Positions 16,892-25,732 of a stretch of DNA of 64,000 nucleotides are shown in pieces. The notes below the pieces were generated by a model, which did not search any database, was not told the origin of the DNA, and saw nothing but the letters and a program-made list of their open reading frames with translations. The DNA is from JABFSA01 sp963827515 (lineage in GTDB: Bacteria; Acidobacteriota; Vicinamibacteria; Vicinamibacterales; UBA2999), in the NCBI GenBank assembly GCA_963827515.1, contig CAWHBF010000021.1:248001-312000 (forward strand), read 5' to 3'. Position 1 is the stretch's first letter. Each line of letters opens with the position of its first letter. The position numbers and the translations under genes were made by a program.

Positions 16892-17350
16892 ATGAACTCA
16901 CATAACCCTCGCGCGGATGACGACCCGCACGACCTGGGCCGCTTCTTGCGAGCCCAGGACACCACCTACGCGCAAGCGCTCTCGGAACTCAGGGCCGGCC
17001 TGAAGCAATCGCACTGGATGTGGTGGGTCTTCCCGCAGTTCCACGGTCTGGCTGCGAGTTCCACGTCGAAGTACTACTCGATCAAGAGCGTGGCCGAGGC
17101 GAAGGCTTACCTCGATCATCCGGTACTTGGGCCGCGACTCCTGGAGTGCGCCGAGGCGGTCCTCCAGGTCGAGGGCCGGTCCGCGGCGGAGATACTCGGC
17201 TCGCCAGACGATCTGAAACTACGCTCCTGCGCGACGTTGTTTGCGTGCGTGTCGTCTCAGGATTCAGTGTTCGATCGCTTGCTCGACAAGTACTATCGCC
17301 ACGAGCGCGACGACAGGACGCTCCGGTTGCTGGGCCTCGAGGTTGACTAA
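16892..17350 (+). CDS. DUF1810 family protein
   Basis: A 152-residue soluble protein of the DUF1810 family. The signature is the N-terminal DPHDLGRFLRAQDTTYAQAL, then GLKQSHWMWWVFPQ, where the W-W-FPQ block is diagnostic, then SKYYSIKSVAEAKAYLDHPVLG and the C-terminal FDRLLDKYY. ATG 16892 gives the conventional N-terminus; the in-frame extension to 16838 is translated from the heptamer array and should be disregarded. No enzyme activity is established for the family to my knowledge. The gene converges on the MBL-fold gene with a family A repeat between them. Confidence 0.88.
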   Translation: MNSHNPRADDDPHDLGRFLRAQDTTYAQALSELRAGLKQSHWMWWVFPQFHGLAASSTSKYYSIKSVAEAKAYLDHPVLGPRLLECAEAVLQVEGRSAAEILGSPDDLKLRSCATLFACVSSQDSVFDRLLDKYYRHERDDRTLRLLGLEVD

Positions 17351-17384
17351 GGGGCGCTAGCCACGGCTACCGGCTGGCATCGGC

Positions 17385-17535
17385 TCGCTTTTTGATTCGT
17401 TGTAGAGCGGAGGCTTCCGCCTTCGCGTAAAGCTTCGGCGGACCGCCGTAGCCTTGGCGGAGGCGGTTAGCCTCCGCGGACAGCGCACGCGCACGCTGAA
17501 GCATGCGCTCTACGACGAAACGCAAATCGCTCTAC
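17385..17535. repeat. Family A composite inverted repeat with nested insert (copy A2)
   Basis: An expanded version of the 4553-4652 element. GTAGAGCGGAGGC begins at 17402 and GCTCTACG ends at 17516, but the first hairpin is split by an insert around 17423-17466 made of nested CGGCGGACCGCCG and CTTGGCGGAGG palindromes. The GCGCACGC-TGAA-GCATGCGC hairpin lies near 17490-17509. The last CTCTAC (17530-17535) supplies the stop codon of the MBL gene on the minus strand. Confidence 0.85.
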
Positions 17536-18463
17536 GGTGCGGCCGTGTAGGCCGCGCGCGCGGCGCCGGCCACGCCGTTCACGCGCTCGAACGTCGGGTA
17601 CTTGGCCTGCATCTCGGCCTGCACGGTCGCCGCCACCTCATCCACCGGTCGATTCTGAGCCTTGAGCTGCCGGACACGTGTGTCGATGGCCTGCAAGAAG
17701 GCCCGGTTGACACCGATGAGGGCCCCGTCACCTACGGGTCCGTGCGCCGGCACGATCACCGTGGGCCCCATCGACTCGAGTACGTCGAACGCCGCGAGCC
17801 ACGCCTTCATGCTCGACTCCTGGTTGGCCGCCACGAACGAGTTGTTCATGACCAGGTCTCCAGCAAACAGGACGTTGTCGCCTTCCACGAAGAAGGCCGT
17901 GTCGCCGCGTGTGTGTGTCGGCCCGAGCATCAGGAACTTCACACTCACTCCGCCGAGATCGAGGGTGTATTCCCGATCGAATGTGATGTCGACCGTCCGG
18001 CGAGTCATGTCCCGGAGGAGATCCGCATGCGTCGGTGACATCTCGGAGAAGCGGCTGGCGTGTCCGGCCGCGCCCCGCTCGTAGTCCTGTTCCTGCACCT
18101 TCGAGTTCACGTACCTCGCGGTGGCAGGAAATGCGGCGAGGCCTGTGCTGTGCTCCGTGTGGAAATGCGTGGACGCCAGGAACATCTCGCGGCCCCCGCC
18201 AACCTTGGCCACTTCCTTCGCGACTGTTTCGCCGTTGCGACGTCCTAAGCCCTGGATCGATCACGAGCGTCGCCCTGGTTCCGACGACAATCCCGACGTT
18301 CGGGTACCTGACCGACGCCGCTGTCCGGAATCACGTAGGTATGTGGGGCCACCTTCACGGTGGCATTCTCCCGGACCAGAGGTGGGGTTGCGGGACCACG
18401 TTGGGCCACGAGCGGTGAAGCAAATCCCAGGCTAGCGATGACGAGCGCGACTCGTAGGTGCAT
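17532..18463 (-). pseudogene. Exported MBL-fold metallohydrolase with two frameshifts
   Basis: Three reading frames join to give one 309-residue secreted metallo-beta-lactamase-fold enzyme. Met at 18463 opens a signal peptide ending near SPLVAQ, then VAPHTYVIPDSGVGQ. The sequence continues in a second frame as PNVGIVVGTRATLVIDPGL and in a third as GRRNGETVAKEVAKVGGG..THFHTEHSTG. The metal-binding set is THFHTEH, the AGDLV Asp (FAGDLVMNN) and the late VPAHGPV His, as in class B-like hydrolases with GPTHTRGDTAFF. One extra base in the GGG at 18302-18304 and one extra base near 18246 explain both shifts; removing them gives a length divisible by three. The stop TAG is donated by the adjacent family A repeat. 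Substrate unknown. Two insertions in 60 bases look like sequence errors, but decay is possible. Confidence 0.82.
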
Positions 18464-18538
18464 GATTCGTTTTCGATGAGGACGGCTGCTACGACTACAA
18501 CTTCCCCCCAATCGTAATATGCGCGGGTCGTCATCGTG

Positions 18539-19496
18539 TCATCGACCTTCAGCGTTTTCGCGAAACAGGCGGTTGTCTTCGAGGAACGGGGCCAGAGCGG
18601 CTGGGTCGTTCTTAAGTGATTCCCGAAGTATCACGAGTGCGCGCTCGGAGTATTCGAGGGCGGCGGCAGCCCGCCCCTCGTCACTCAGCAACAGAGCACG
18701 GTTGTTCAGAGCACCTCCGTACATTTGCCGGTTGGATCCCGTCGCACTCAAGATGGCAAGCGCACGATCGCTGGCCGTCGTCGCTCCCGCGAACTGACCT
18801 TGGAGCCTTCTCACTGTCGCCAGGTTGTCGTATACGGCGCCGACAAATTCGCTCGAATCTTTCGACGCCTCCGCGATCATCGAGGCGACTTCGTACGCGG
18901 TGACCGCCGCGGGCAGGTCGTTGGTCGCGCGGCGCGCCATACCGAGTGCCGCATAGAACACCACAGTTTCTTCCGGGGGACGAGACACGTACAGAGGCGC
19001 AATAGCTTCCGCTTTCGAGCGGGCCTCGTTGGCCTGACCGCTCGCGGCCATCATGATCAGCCGGGCGGGAACCTCGTGAAAATCGTCGGCGAGAACTTGG
19101 TACGGCGCTGCCTCCGCGAGTTTCATCGACCGGGCGTAGTCAATCGCCTCCATCGACCAGCGCAGCGGACCCGTCGGCAGGTGCATCACGACCGACGAGG
19201 CCGCCGTGAGGTAGTAGGCGTCAGCGGGCCTGTACACGGAGACGAGCGTTTCCGAGCAACCGTTTGACACCGGTTGCTGTATCAGCCGAACCATCCGCTT
19301 CAACTGAAAGGACACCTCGCCGTCGTCGGGAGATGTTGAGGAAAATGAGCTGAGAGGCGTTCCCGCTCTGTAGTTGAATCAATCCCTGCGACTGGGCAGC
19401 TGTCGGACGGCTTCCGAGAACGATCAGAGTGATGAGGAACAGAAGCGTCAGGATGACTTGGCAAACACCGAGGCGCCTAACGGGATGGTGGGCCAA
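18539..19496 (-). pseudogene. Exported TPR-repeat protein, frameshifted near 19329
   Basis: Two frames make one 318-residue protein. Met 19496 starts a signal peptide or anchor (VILTLLFLITLIVLG, ending near PTAAQ), followed by LIQLQSGNASQLIFLNIS. The remainder is in a second frame from DDGEVSFQLKRMVRL through several helical repeats with tetratricopeptide spacing (YAALGMARRATNDLPAAVTAYE, VYDNLATVRRLQGQFAGATT, ALNNRALLLSDEGRAAAALE). One extra base in the GGG at 19328-19330 accounts for the break. The architecture suggests a periplasmic scaffold, and no catalytic motif is seen. I do not recognise a specific family beyond TPR. Met at 19315 would otherwise give a leaderless fragment. Confidence 0.72.
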
Positions 19497-19680
19497 CGGC
19501 CGGAAGTATAGCGGTGAGAGCCGTGCGACGCGATGACTTTCGTGTTCGGGCTAAAGACTCTCTTCGATCACACCCCAGCTGGTCTCCTGCTCTACGGAGA
19601 GGGCAAGTAACTGCAGGGCCAGGTCGAGTTGCGGTCGACGCTTCACGCGCAGACTAAAGCCTGCGCTCTACACCACCGGT

Positions 19681-19715
19681 TACCAGCTACCAGCTACCGG
19701 CTACCAGCTACCGGC
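19681..19715. repeat. Heptamer tandem array, TACCAGC type
   Basis: Five in-phase 7-bp units: TACCAGC, TACCAGC, TACCGGC, TACCAGC, TACCGGC. The terC stop codon (19694-19696) lies inside the array, and the last residues of TerC (PVAGSR) are array-encoded. Immediately before it, AAAGCCTGCGCTCTAC at 19656-19671 is a family A half-element. Confidence 0.85.
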
Positions 19716-20464
19716 TTGACCTCATCCGTGTACTTCTGGTGCAGCTGCACGGGACGGGCGCGCGCGCGGACGCGCAGGTTGATCATCTCCACAAAGACCG
19801 AGAAGCCCATCGCGAAGTAGATGTATCCCTTACGGATGTGTTGACCGAAGCCCTCTAACATCAGGGACATCCCGATCAGCAAGAGAAAGCTCAGCGCAAG
19901 CATCTTCACAGTCGGGTGACGCTCGACGAACTCCCCGATGCTGCGAGACGAGATCAGCATCACGCCCACGGCGATGACGACGGCAAGCACCATGACGGCC
20001 ACGTCCTCCGCCATCCCCACAGCGGTAATGACCGAGTCGAGCGAGAAGACGATATCGAGCAGCAGAATCTGAACGATCACCGAACCGAACGACGCCGCGA
20101 CCCGCGTCGTTCCATCGGCGACGTCACCCTCGAGATTGACATGAATTTCATGGGTGCTCTTGCCGATGAGGAACAGACCACCGCCGAGGAGAATGAGGTC
20201 ACGTCCGGAAAAGTCCTGTCCCACCAAAGAGATGGAGAAGAGCGGCGTCGTCAGCTGCATCATCCAGGCAATCGAAAGTAACAAGCCGACCCGGATCAGC
20301 ATCGCCAGCGACAGGCCGAGCTTTCGAGCGCGCTCCCGCTGATCCGGCGGCAACCTGCCTGCCAGAATCGAGATAAAGACGATGTTGTCGATGCCGAGGA
20401 CGATCTCGAGCACTGTGAGCGTCAGGAGGGCGATCCAGCCCTCGGGGCTTGTGATCCATTCCAT
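19694..20464 (-). CDS. TerC family integral membrane protein
   Basis: A 256-residue polytopic membrane protein of the TerC/Alx type, linked in characterised members to manganese or other metal export and co-translocational metalation. Seven or so helices can be placed. The paired acidic signatures are EIVLGIDNIVFISIL (residues 20-34) and DIVFSLDSVITAVGM (about 137-151), whose Asp residues form the putative ion path. ATG 20464 is the first Met, giving MEWITSPEGWIALLTL, typical of the family. The C-terminal KPVAGSR is translated from a TACCAGC repeat array and is probably not native. The gene lies 9 bases after an unknown gene on the same strand. Confidence 0.9.
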   Translation of the reverse strand: MEWITSPEGWIALLTLTVLEIVLGIDNIVFISILAGRLPPDQRERARKLGLSLAMLIRVGLLLSIAWMMQLTTPLFSISLVGQDFSGRDLILLGGGLFLIGKSTHEIHVNLEGDVADGTTRVAASFGSVIVQILLLDIVFSLDSVITAVGMAEDVAVMVLAVVIAVGVMLISSRSIGEFVERHPTVKMLALSFLLLIGMSLMLEGFGQHIRKGYIYFAMGFSVFVEMINLRVRARARPVQLHQKYTDEVKPVAGSR

Positions 20465-20473
20465 CGTGGAAGC

Positions 20474-20998
20474 CTACGTGGCGGCGGGCGTGTTGGTCCC
20501 GCGCAGCTCCGGTACTTCGGAGAGACCGGCCCACGTTTCGGGATCCTGCCAGAGCAGCGTGGACAGATAGAGCGAAACGTCCTCGGGCGGACTCGACGCG
20601 GCGAGCGTGCTCGCGGCGGCTGCGAGACGCTCCTTCGACACCGGTTCGACCTTTTCGTCGGCGATCAGCCCATCTTCGTGGCCGATGCCGAGAGCATCCA
20701 GGAACCGTCCCATCATCGGGCGTTGGTGGGCAAGGTGGTAGGCCACGATCAACCGCGCGGCGACCGCCTCCGACACCACGGGCAGCGCGACGAGATGACG
20801 CGCCTTCTTCTCGACAGGCAGCGCGATCACGCTCTTCGTTCGAAACTTGATGCGATGCGCAATCGTCGCGATCACCTCGGCCTGCTCGGCGGCACCGTTT
20901 TCATCTCGCCAGAAGGCCTCGGCGGCAGCGAGCCGTCGATCGGGGGACAATCGTTTCCAATCCAGTGAGGGACGTGCGATCGGAGCGGCGTCGGTCAT
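20474..20998 (-). CDS. Hypothetical protein
   Basis: A 174-residue soluble, mostly helical protein from ATG 20998. I do not recognise a family. Visible features are an N-terminal LDWKRLSPDRRLAAAEAFW, a basic middle (AHRIKFRTKSVIALPVEKKARHL), a helix AVAARLIVAYHLAHQRPMMGRFLDALGI and a C-terminal LYLSTLLWQDPETWAGL. No Cys or metal motif, signal peptide or membrane segment is seen. It is upstream of terC with a 9-base gap, so co-transcription is likely. It is divergent from the ferredoxin gene, whose start is 27 bases away. Length, codon usage and the tight spacing support a real gene. Confidence 0.65.
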   Translation of the reverse strand: MTDAAPIARPSLDWKRLSPDRRLAAAEAFWRDENGAAEQAEVIATIAHRIKFRTKSVIALPVEKKARHLVALPVVSEAVAARLIVAYHLAHQRPMMGRFLDALGIGHEDGLIADEKVEPVSKERLAAAASTLAASSPPEDVSLYLSTLLWQDPETWAGLSEVPELRGTNTPAAT

Positions 20999-21024
20999 GC
21001 AACTCGATACGTTAACATAGCGCC

Positions 21025-21378
21025 ATGCCCAAATTGACGGTCGAAGGTTTTCCTACTGTTGATGTCGCCGACGGGACACGCCTCGTACTCGCGATCGAAA
21101 CCAATGCTGGTGTGGATATCCTCCACGCGTGTGGAGGGAATGCGCGTTGTACGACCTGCCGAGTTGAGTTCGTGAGCGGCGAGCCCACGCGGATGACGCT
21201 GGCGGAGAAAACCAGATTGGCCGAGCGCGGATTGACCGGGGTTCGCCTCTCCTGTCAGATCGTGTGCGACCACGACATGACCGTTCGCGCCATCAGCCGA
21301 CTGACCGGCAGCGGCCGACCGGATCCTGGAAGAACCCCAGAGCCGACCATTCAGCCGACGCCTGAATGGATTTCGTGA
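21025..21378 (+). CDS. [2Fe-2S] ferredoxin
   Basis: A 117-residue plant-type ferredoxin, an electron carrier of the beta-grasp fold. Cluster ligands are C36, C42 and C45 in ACGGNARCTTCRV (C-x5-C-x2-C) and C77 in LSCQIVC. The C36-x5-C42 spacing is typical of the adrenodoxin/plant split family. N-terminal strands (MPKLTVEGFPTVDVADGTRL) fit the fold. The C-terminal 20 residues are Pro/Thr-rich and probably disordered. The gene stands alone, divergent from the unknown 20998 gene and ending 9 bases from the convergent mreB stop. The partner reductase or oxygenase is not in the window. Confidence 0.88.
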   Translation: MPKLTVEGFPTVDVADGTRLVLAIETNAGVDILHACGGNARCTTCRVEFVSGEPTRMTLAEKTRLAERGLTGVRLSCQIVCDHDMTVRAISRLTGSGRPDPGRTPEPTIQPTPEWIS

Positions 21379-21387
21379 GCGCCTCCC

Positions 21388-22410
21388 TCAGTCGAGGGAC
21401 ACCCTTCGAAGCAGGTTGAAATCCGAGAGCATCTTTCCCGCCCCGAGGACGACTGACGACAGCGGATCTTCCGCCACGAGGACTGGCACGCCCGTCTCGA
21501 GGTGAATGCGCTCGTCCATGTTGGCCAGAAGCGCGCCGCCGCCGCTCAGCATGATGCCCCGATCGCAGATGTCCGCCGACAGTTCCGGCGGCGTCTGCTC
21601 GAGCGCATTGCGCACCGCCTGGACGATCTGGCGAATCGGCTCTTCCAGCGCTTCGCGAATCTCGCTGTCGTTCAGCATGGTGGTGACCGGCCTCCCCTGG
21701 AGGACGTGCCGGCCCTTCACTTCCATCTCACGCGGCGTGGACAAACGTGTCGCAGACCCGAGCTGAATCTTGATCTGCTCGGCGGTGCGTTCTCCGATCA
21801 GCACGTCCTTCTCGCGCTTCACGTAGTTGAAGATGGCTTCGTCCATGACATTGCCCGCCACGCGCACCGACCGGCTGTACACCACGCCGGCAAGCGAGAT
21901 GACGGCAATGTCGGTGGTACCGCCGCCGATGTCGACAATCATGCTGCCTGATGCCTCGGTAATCGGCATTCCCGCACCGATCGCGGCGGCCATCCCTTCC
22001 TCGACGAGGTGGACCTCGCTGGCCTTGGCCCGATAGGCGCTGTCCTTCACGGCCCGCCGCTCCACCTGTGTAATCTCTGACGGCACGCCGATGACCAGAC
22101 GGGGACGCACCCATCTCCTCGACCCGTGGGCCTTCCTGATGAAATAGCCGAGCATCTTCTCGGCGGCCTCGAAATCGGCAATCACGCCGTCGCGCATCGG
22201 CTTGATGGCCGTGATCGAGTTCGGCGTCCGCCCGAGCATCGCCTTCGCCTCGGTCCCGACCGCCTCAACCTTGGCAGTCACTGTGTTGAACGCCACGATG
22301 GAGGGTTCGTTCAGCACGATGCCCTGACCGCGGGCGAACACGCAGGTATTCGCCGTCCCGAGGTCGATCGCGAGGTCGTTGGAGAAGATTGCGAGGGAGC
22401 CGAGGATCAC
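21388..22410 (-). CDS. mreB: Rod shape-determining protein MreB
   Basis: A 340-residue bacterial actin that organises the elongasome and lateral cell-wall synthesis. Phosphate-binding loops are visible: NDLAIDLGTANTCVF at residues 11-25 and VDIGGGTTD at 159-167, with the adenosine motif SGGGALLANMDERI near 290-303. Length and all subdomains are normal. The N-terminal hydrophobic stretch MILGSLAIF fits the membrane-binding helix of Gram-negative MreB. mreC, mreD and rodA, which usually follow, are not downstream: the gene is followed 9 bases on by the convergent ferredoxin, so this copy is detached from the mre operon. The 147-base gap to typA upstream holds no other feature that I can see. 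Confidence 0.96.
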   Translation of the reverse strand: MILGSLAIFSNDLAIDLGTANTCVFARGQGIVLNEPSIVAFNTVTAKVEAVGTEAKAMLGRTPNSITAIKPMRDGVIADFEAAEKMLGYFIRKAHGSRRWVRPRLVIGVPSEITQVERRAVKDSAYRAKASEVHLVEEGMAAAIGAGMPITEASGSMIVDIGGGTTDIAVISLAGVVYSRSVRVAGNVMDEAIFNYVKREKDVLIGERTAEQIKIQLGSATRLSTPREMEVKGRHVLQGRPVTTMLNDSEIREALEEPIRQIVQAVRNALEQTPPELSADICDRGIMLSGGGALLANMDERIHLETGVPVLVAEDPLSSVVLGAGKMLSDFNLLRRVSLD

Positions 22411-22557
22411 GGAAGGCCTCCAGAAACGTTCAAGTTACGGTTCACAACTGCACACGGCTGCACGGGGCGTGGCGGACCATGTGCTCCTGTTATCGGCACA
22501 CACTTCGCGCACATGCGTGGTGCACGAACGGATTGCACGGTATTTTTCGCGTCGATC

Positions 22558-24396
22558 TCAGGCTTCGACCCGCTTCGGCCTGACGTTGGCGGCCAGGATA
22601 CGCTTCCGCAAGCGAATGCTCTTCGGCGTGATCTCCACCAGTTCGTCGTCATTGATGAACTCGATGGCCTGTTCGAGGCTCAGGAGACGCGGGGGTATCA
22701 GCCGAATCGCCTCATCGGCGCTCGAGGCCCTCATGTTCGTCTGCTTTTTTTCCTTCGTGACGTTCACGTCCATGTCCGCCTGGCGAGAGTTCTCACCGAC
22801 GATCATCCCCTCGTACAACGCCGTCCCCGGCTCCACGAAAATCTCTCCCCGCTCCTGCAGGTTGAAGATCGCGTAGGCGGTGGCGATACCGGCACGGTCG
22901 GCGATGAGGACCCCGGTTGACCGAGATGAGATCGCGCCGTGCCAGGGTTCCCACCCGGCAAATAGATGATTCATGATGCCGGTTCCCCTGGTATCGGTCA
23001 GGAACTGCGACCTGAACCCGATCAGCCCGCGTGCCGGAATGCGGAATTCGAGCCGCACCCGTCCGCTGCCATGGTTCACCATCTTGGTCATCACGCCACG
23101 CCGCGTCCCGGCCTGGGCAATCACCACGCCCTGAAAGTCCTCCGGCACGTCGATGATCAGATCTTCGATCGGCTCCATCTTCACGCCGTTGATCTCTTTT
23201 GTGACGATGTCCGGCCTCGATACCTGCAGTTCGAATCCCTCGCGACGCATCATTTCGATCAAAATCGATAGCTGCAGCTCTCCACGGCCGACAACCTTCA
23301 ATTGTTCCGGCGTCTCGGTGTCTTCGACGCGAATCGACACGTTGCCGAGCAGCTCCCGCGCGAGCCGATCTCGCAGATTGCGCGATGTGACATATGACCC
23401 GTCGCGGCCCGCCACGGGGGACGTGTTCACACCGAAAATCATCGAGACCGTCGGCTCGTCGACGGCGATCAAGGGAATCGCGACGGGACTCTCCGGGCTC
23501 GCGATGGTGTCGCCGATCGTGATGTCCTCGATGCCCGCGAGGCAGACGATGTCTCCCGCTGCAGCGTGAGCGACCTCGACCCGCTTGAGGCCGTCGAAAG
23601 CGAACAGCTTCGTGACCTTCGTCTGAAATGCCGCGCCGTCATGCTTCAGGACGACCACCGGATCGTTGAGCCGGACCGTACCGTTGAAAATCCGTCCGAT
23701 GGCGATTCGACCGAGATAGTCACTCGAGTCGAGATTGGCGACCAGCATCTGCAGCGGCGCCTCGATATCTCCCCTCGGGGGCGGCACATGATCGACGATC
23801 GCCTTGAAGAGCGCGCTGAGGTCCTCTCCCGCGCCTTCGGGTTCGTTCATCGCCACGCCGACGCGCGCGTTCGTATACAGCACGGGAAACTCGATCTGAT
23901 CCTCGGTGGCGTCGAGATCGATGAAGAGGTCGTAGACCTCGTTCAGCACTTCCTTCGGGCGTGCGTCGGGCCGGTCAATCTTGTTGAGCACGACGATCGG
24001 CGGCAATCCCCGTTCGAGCGCCTTGCGCAACACGAATCGCGTCTGCGGCAGAGGGCCCTCCGAGGCATCGACCAGCAGCATGATGCCGTCGACCATCGAC
24101 AGCGTACGCTCCACCTCTCCACCGAAATCGGCGTGGCCCGGGGTATCGACGATATTAATGAGGTAGTCCTGAAAGTGGACGGCGGTGTTCTTGGCCAGAA
24201 TCGTGATGCCCCGCTCGCGCTCCAGATCGGTGTTGTCCATCACCCGTTCGGCCACCTGCTGATTGGCTCGGAACGCCCCGCTCTGCCGGAGCAGCGCATC
24301 GACCAGGGTGGTCTTGCCGTGGTCGACGTGCGCGACGATCGCGAGATTGCGGCGGAGCGGGTTGGCGATCTGGCGCGACTTCTGCTGTAAAGACAT
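22558..24396 (-). CDS. typA: Ribosome-associated GTPase TypA/BipA
   Basis: A 612-residue translational GTPase of the EF-G family that binds 70S ribosomes and assists 50S assembly under stress. The G-domain motifs are AHVDHGKT at 22-29, RGITI at 62-66, DTPGHAD at 84-90 and NKID at 138-141. Domains II, III and V follow, and the C-terminal BipA-specific domain starts near residue 480 with FAGWEPWHG..ISSRSTGVLIADRAG. Length and order are normal, with no fusion or truncation. ATG 24396 is the only sensible start. The divergent FmdB gene begins 95 bases away. Confidence 0.96.
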   Translation of the reverse strand: MSLQQKSRQIANPLRRNLAIVAHVDHGKTTLVDALLRQSGAFRANQQVAERVMDNTDLERERGITILAKNTAVHFQDYLINIVDTPGHADFGGEVERTLSMVDGIMLLVDASEGPLPQTRFVLRKALERGLPPIVVLNKIDRPDARPKEVLNEVYDLFIDLDATEDQIEFPVLYTNARVGVAMNEPEGAGEDLSALFKAIVDHVPPPRGDIEAPLQMLVANLDSSDYLGRIAIGRIFNGTVRLNDPVVVLKHDGAAFQTKVTKLFAFDGLKRVEVAHAAAGDIVCLAGIEDITIGDTIASPESPVAIPLIAVDEPTVSMIFGVNTSPVAGRDGSYVTSRNLRDRLARELLGNVSIRVEDTETPEQLKVVGRGELQLSILIEMMRREGFELQVSRPDIVTKEINGVKMEPIEDLIIDVPEDFQGVVIAQAGTRRGVMTKMVNHGSGRVRLEFRIPARGLIGFRSQFLTDTRGTGIMNHLFAGWEPWHGAISSRSTGVLIADRAGIATAYAIFNLQERGEIFVEPGTALYEGMIVGENSRQADMDVNVTKEKKQTNMRASSADEAIRLIPPRLLSLEQAIEFINDDELVEITPKSIRLRKRILAANVRPKRVEA

Positions 24397-24491
24397 CTTC
24401 CCAGTATATCGGTGACCGACGACGCCCGTGCGACGAGGGAGCCGGCGAGGTCGGATAAGATCAGATCAGCACGTCCAGAGGAAACCCTGCC

Positions 24492-24719
24492 ATGCCGCTG
24501 TATGAATACGCCTGCAAGTCCTGCGCAAACCAGTTCGAAGCGCTGGTGCGCTCGTCCGAAACGCCCGAATGCCCGGCCTGCCACGGCACAACGCTCGAGC
24601 GAAGGCAGTCGGTGTTTGCAGCGCACGCCGGCGCGGCGCCGGTTCGCATGAGCGCCCCTACTGAAGGGTGCGGACGCTGCGGCGACCCGCGCGGCCCAGG
24701 CGCCTGCTCGATGAACTAG
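24492..24719 (+). CDS. FmdB-family zinc ribbon protein
   Basis: A 75-residue protein with an N-terminal zinc ribbon: MPLYEYACKSC with C8 and C11, then CPAC with C27 and C30, the standard FmdB layout. Members are often called putative regulatory proteins because of an old link to the fmd formamidase operon, but the molecular role is unclear. The C-terminal third is Gly/Cys-rich (GCGRCGDPRGPGAC), also common in the family, and might bind a second metal. An AGAGGAAA sequence lies upstream of ATG 24492. It converges on the DUF5666-like gene with a family A half-hairpin between them. Confidence 0.88.
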   Translation: MPLYEYACKSCANQFEALVRSSETPECPACHGTTLERRQSVFAAHAGAAPVRMSAPTEGCGRCGDPRGPGACSMN

Positions 24720-24768
24720 ACGGGTCGCGCAGGCCGGAGCGGCCTCTCGGTCCGAGGCGATCGCGCAG

Positions 24769-24790
24769 CGCTTAAAGCCTGCGCTCTACT
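24769..24790. repeat. Family A half-element
   Basis: AAAGCCTGCGCTCTAC at 24774-24789 is the right half of the family A element, in the gap between convergent genes (fmdB ends at 24719). It carries the CTA (24786-24788) used as stop by the minus-strand gene. A weaker palindrome GGCCGGAGCGGCC precedes it at 24733-24745. Confidence 0.6.
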
Positions 24791-25117
24791 TTGCAGCCTG
24801 AGCCGGAGCCGGGACCTGCAACTGCACGTTGATGGCGGTCATCACCTTGCCAGCGGCCACGGGAAGCGCGCTGATGACAATGCGCTCGCCGAGCTTGAGT
24901 TCCTTCACGTCGGCTTTGGCTCGTCCCTGCTGAATCACCGTCTTCTGGTCGAGCGTGAAGACCACGGTCTTGCCGTCGGTGGTCTTGACCTCGATCTGGC
25001 TGCCCTGCACGGCGGACAAGGTTCCGAGGAACCTGTGCGGGTGCCCTTCGTGAGCGACCGCGGCAACTGACAACAACAGCGTGAACGCGCGGCGGCGGCG
25101 ACCCTGCGTGTTCTCAT
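24786..25117 (-). CDS. Small exported DUF5666-like protein, probable frameshift in the leader
   Basis: The body (from TTG 25076) is 96 residues, VAAVAHEGHPHRFLGTL followed by an OB-like small beta domain (QIEVKTTDGKTVVFTLDQKTVIQ.. KLGERIVISAL) resembling DUF5666. The better start is ATG 25117, with GGAG nearby and 9 bases after the cytochrome c gene, giving MRTRRVAAAA. That frame fails before the hydrophobic FTLLLSVAAVA. One missing base near 25086 would join them into a normal signal peptide and a 110-residue protein. The His-rich mature N-terminus and the operon position (third after the His-rich barrel and cytochrome genes) suggest metal handling in the periplasm. The stop TAG comes from a repeat. 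Confidence 0.65.
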
Positions 25118-25126
25118 CGACCTCTC

Positions 25127-25732
25127 CTAGTGCTCGTGCACGGGCGGCGCCGGGTCGCCCCCCTGAAGAAACTGCTCGGCCTCGATCTCCTGCCGAATCT
25201 CGTCAGGCGACCGTGGCGTCAACGTCCCCATACGCTCGATTTCGTCCGGCGTCATCCTGGGGAGATGGCGTATGAAGTGTACCAGATGCCAGCTGGCAGC
25301 GGCGCCTTCGGGCGTGCCTGTGCTCCAGCCGGGCATGGCGGTAAAACGCACGCCTTCTTCGATGATGTGAAAGAGCTCGCCGTCGGAGAGCCGCTGCGTC
25401 GCCTCGAGCCGCATGTCGGGAGCCTTTGGCCAGGTCCCCTGCCCCACCTGGGTGTTTCCGCTGCCGTCGTTGCCATGGCAAACGGCGCAGTGGTCCGCAT
25501 AGTGCGCAAGGCCCTCGGCAAGCACTTCAGGCGTTTGAGCGGTAGGATTCACCATATCCCCGACCTCGCGCGGCACTGCGAACGATCTCACCGAGCGCGC
25601 GAGTCTGGCCTCGAAACTTCCGGCCCCTGCCCGCGCCGAAAGACCGTTGGTCCTCACGTACACCAGAACCGCAACGCCGAGCGTAGCGATCGTCATGAAG
25701 ACCACGATCAGGGTTGCGATAATTTTCCTCAT
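25127..25732 (-). CDS. Membrane-anchored c-type cytochrome
   Basis: A 201-residue monohaem cytochrome c. One N-terminal helix (residues 4-26) anchors or exports it. The haem site is CAVCH with C82, C85 and H86, and the likely axial Met is M133 in TAMPGWS. The C-terminal HVHEH-like end (PPVHEH) adds His residues. It sits between the His-rich barrel gene, which it overlaps by 4 bases (ATGA at 25729-25732), and the DUF5666-like gene 9 bases on, so the three are translationally coupled. It would carry electrons in the periplasm; the partner is not identifiable. Confidence 0.88.
   Translation of the reverse strand: MRKIIATLIVVFMTIATLGVAVLVYVRTNGLSARAGAGSFEARLARSVRSFAVPREVGDMVNPTAQTPEVLAEGLAHYADHCAVCHGNDGSGNTQVGQGTWPKAPDMRLEATQRLSDGELFHIIEEGVRFTAMPGWSTGTPEGAAASWHLVHFIRHLPRMTPDEIERMGTLTPRSPDEIRQEIEAEQFLQGGDPAPPVHEH

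Noticed and set aside
22411..22557. tRNA or small RNA between mreB and typA
   Set aside because: No cloverleaf with T-loop GTTCRANNC or CCA end could be assembled; only weak inverted repeats (TGCACACGGCTGCA) are seen.
23566..24390. 274-codon frame antisense to typA
   Set aside because: TypA is complete with G1-G4 motifs; this is a frame shadow.
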